From Tsukamurella pseudospumae (GTDB lineage Bacteria > Actinomycetota > Actinomycetes > Mycobacteriales > Mycobacteriaceae), in the NCBI RefSeq assembly GCF_001575205.1, contig NZ_LSRE01000001.1:124001-188000 (forward strand): a stretch of DNA of 64,000 nucleotides, read 5' to 3'. Below, one piece after another: positions 63,704 through 64,000 of the stretch. The notes beneath the pieces were generated by a model. It saw only the letters and a list, made by a program, of their open reading frames with translations. It searched no databases and had not been told where the DNA came from. Made by a program: the position numbers and the translations under genes. Every line of letters starts with the position of its first letter. Positions within the stretch are counted from its first letter, which is position 1.

Positions 63704-64000
63704 ATGACCACGATCGAGACCGTGCGGGCCCCGCGTCGCGCCCTGATGACCACCGATTACGCCCGAGCGCTCGGCGAGGGCGGCGCCCTCTCCTGGTCCT
63801 GGCCGCTCCTGCTGCGCGCGCCCACCGGGGACGGGCGCCCGGTCCTCGTACTGCCGGGCCTGGGCACCTCAGACCTGAGCACCGTCGTGCTGCGCCGGAC
63901 CCTGCGGCGCCTCGGATACCGGGTGCACGGCTGGAAGCTGGGCACCAACATCGGGCCGTCGGAGAAGATCCTGCGCGGCATGCCGGAGCGGCTGCGCGCG
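63704..64000 (+). CDS. Alpha/beta hydrolase, truncated by window end
   Basis: 99 codons from ATG 63704 to the right edge, ten bases after the SDR stop. Visible start MTTIETVRAPRRALMTTDYAR, hydrolase core strand VLVLPGLGTSDLSTVVLRRTL with an HG-type oxyanion analogue (PGLG), and YRVHGWKLGTN. The nucleophile elbow lies beyond the window. The end of an operon with phaC-like, GNAT and SDR genes; lipase or PHA depolymerase-like roles are possible. Confidence 0.75.
   Translation, partial: MTTIETVRAPRRALMTTDYARALGEGGALSWSWPLLLRAPTGDGRPVLVLPGLGTSDLSTVVLRRTLRRLGYRVHGWKLGTNIGPSEKILRGMPERLRA

Overview
The window is high-GC DNA from a mycolic-acid-type actinobacterium (order Mycobacteriales; Tsukamurella is my best guess from overall protein character, not proven). 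Supporting traits are a Pup-proteasome gene set (mpa, dop), mycothiol synthesis (mshC), a two-FHA ABC transporter of the Rv1747 type, an LppL-like lipoprotein, a GH183/DUF4185 D-arabinanase-type protein, and a gene order that, from memory, tracks the M. tuberculosis Rv2112c-Rv2141c block for most of 4-40 kb. There is no rRNA, IS element, CRISPR array or phage module.

Layout. 0-4.1 kb is accessory: a run of membrane proteins built from one repeated TM plus PH-like module, a DDN-type F420-linked protein, and a vapBC toxin-antitoxin pair with its own tandem operator. 4.1-11 kb is a minus-strand proteasome group (trmI, mpa, FHA-ABC exporter, dop). 11-25 kb holds a thioesterase, hisE-hisG, a membrane serine hydrolase, a short GH27 enzyme, a HAD phosphatase, a secreted 5'-nucleotidase, a Uma2 protein, metH, a PAC2 protein and mshC. 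At 25.5-27.7 kb a three-gene plus-strand cassette sits inside the otherwise conserved mshC neighbourhood: a TIGR04222 membrane protein with a Cys/Gly tail, a DUF692/MNIO enzyme and a small coupled partner, which looks like an uncharacterised peptide-modification system. 27.7-39.7 kb returns to conserved order (SCO1664 family, DUF3090, phosphomutase, DUF4173, lipoprotein hydrolase, dapA-like, LysR, uppP, lppL, DUF5703, pyrD, PEBP, M20 peptidase) and ends at a tRNA-Leu(GAG).

Beyond the tRNA the content is accessory: a Fe-S regulator/ferredoxin/DUF2249-cupin operon under a perfect AT-rich palindrome, a DUF4185 protein, a TetR-MFS pair with two palindromic operators, a broken old-yellow-enzyme gene behind a KstR-like site, gluconokinase, a DUF2993 protein, an unusual zinc-ribbon SDR and a nucleoside hydrolase. 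51-64 kb carries a FadD19-like CoA ligase with two KstR-like sites, a flavin-monooxygenase pair, a Gfo/Idh/MocA protein, a PAS-GGDEF-EAL protein, a TrpB2, and a polyhydroxyalkanoate-type cluster (PHA accessory protein, PhaC-like, GNAT, SDR, hydrolase) that runs off the right edge.

Across the whole window the octamer GACGGTGC/GCACCGTC is strikingly frequent on both strands, in coding frames of every kind.
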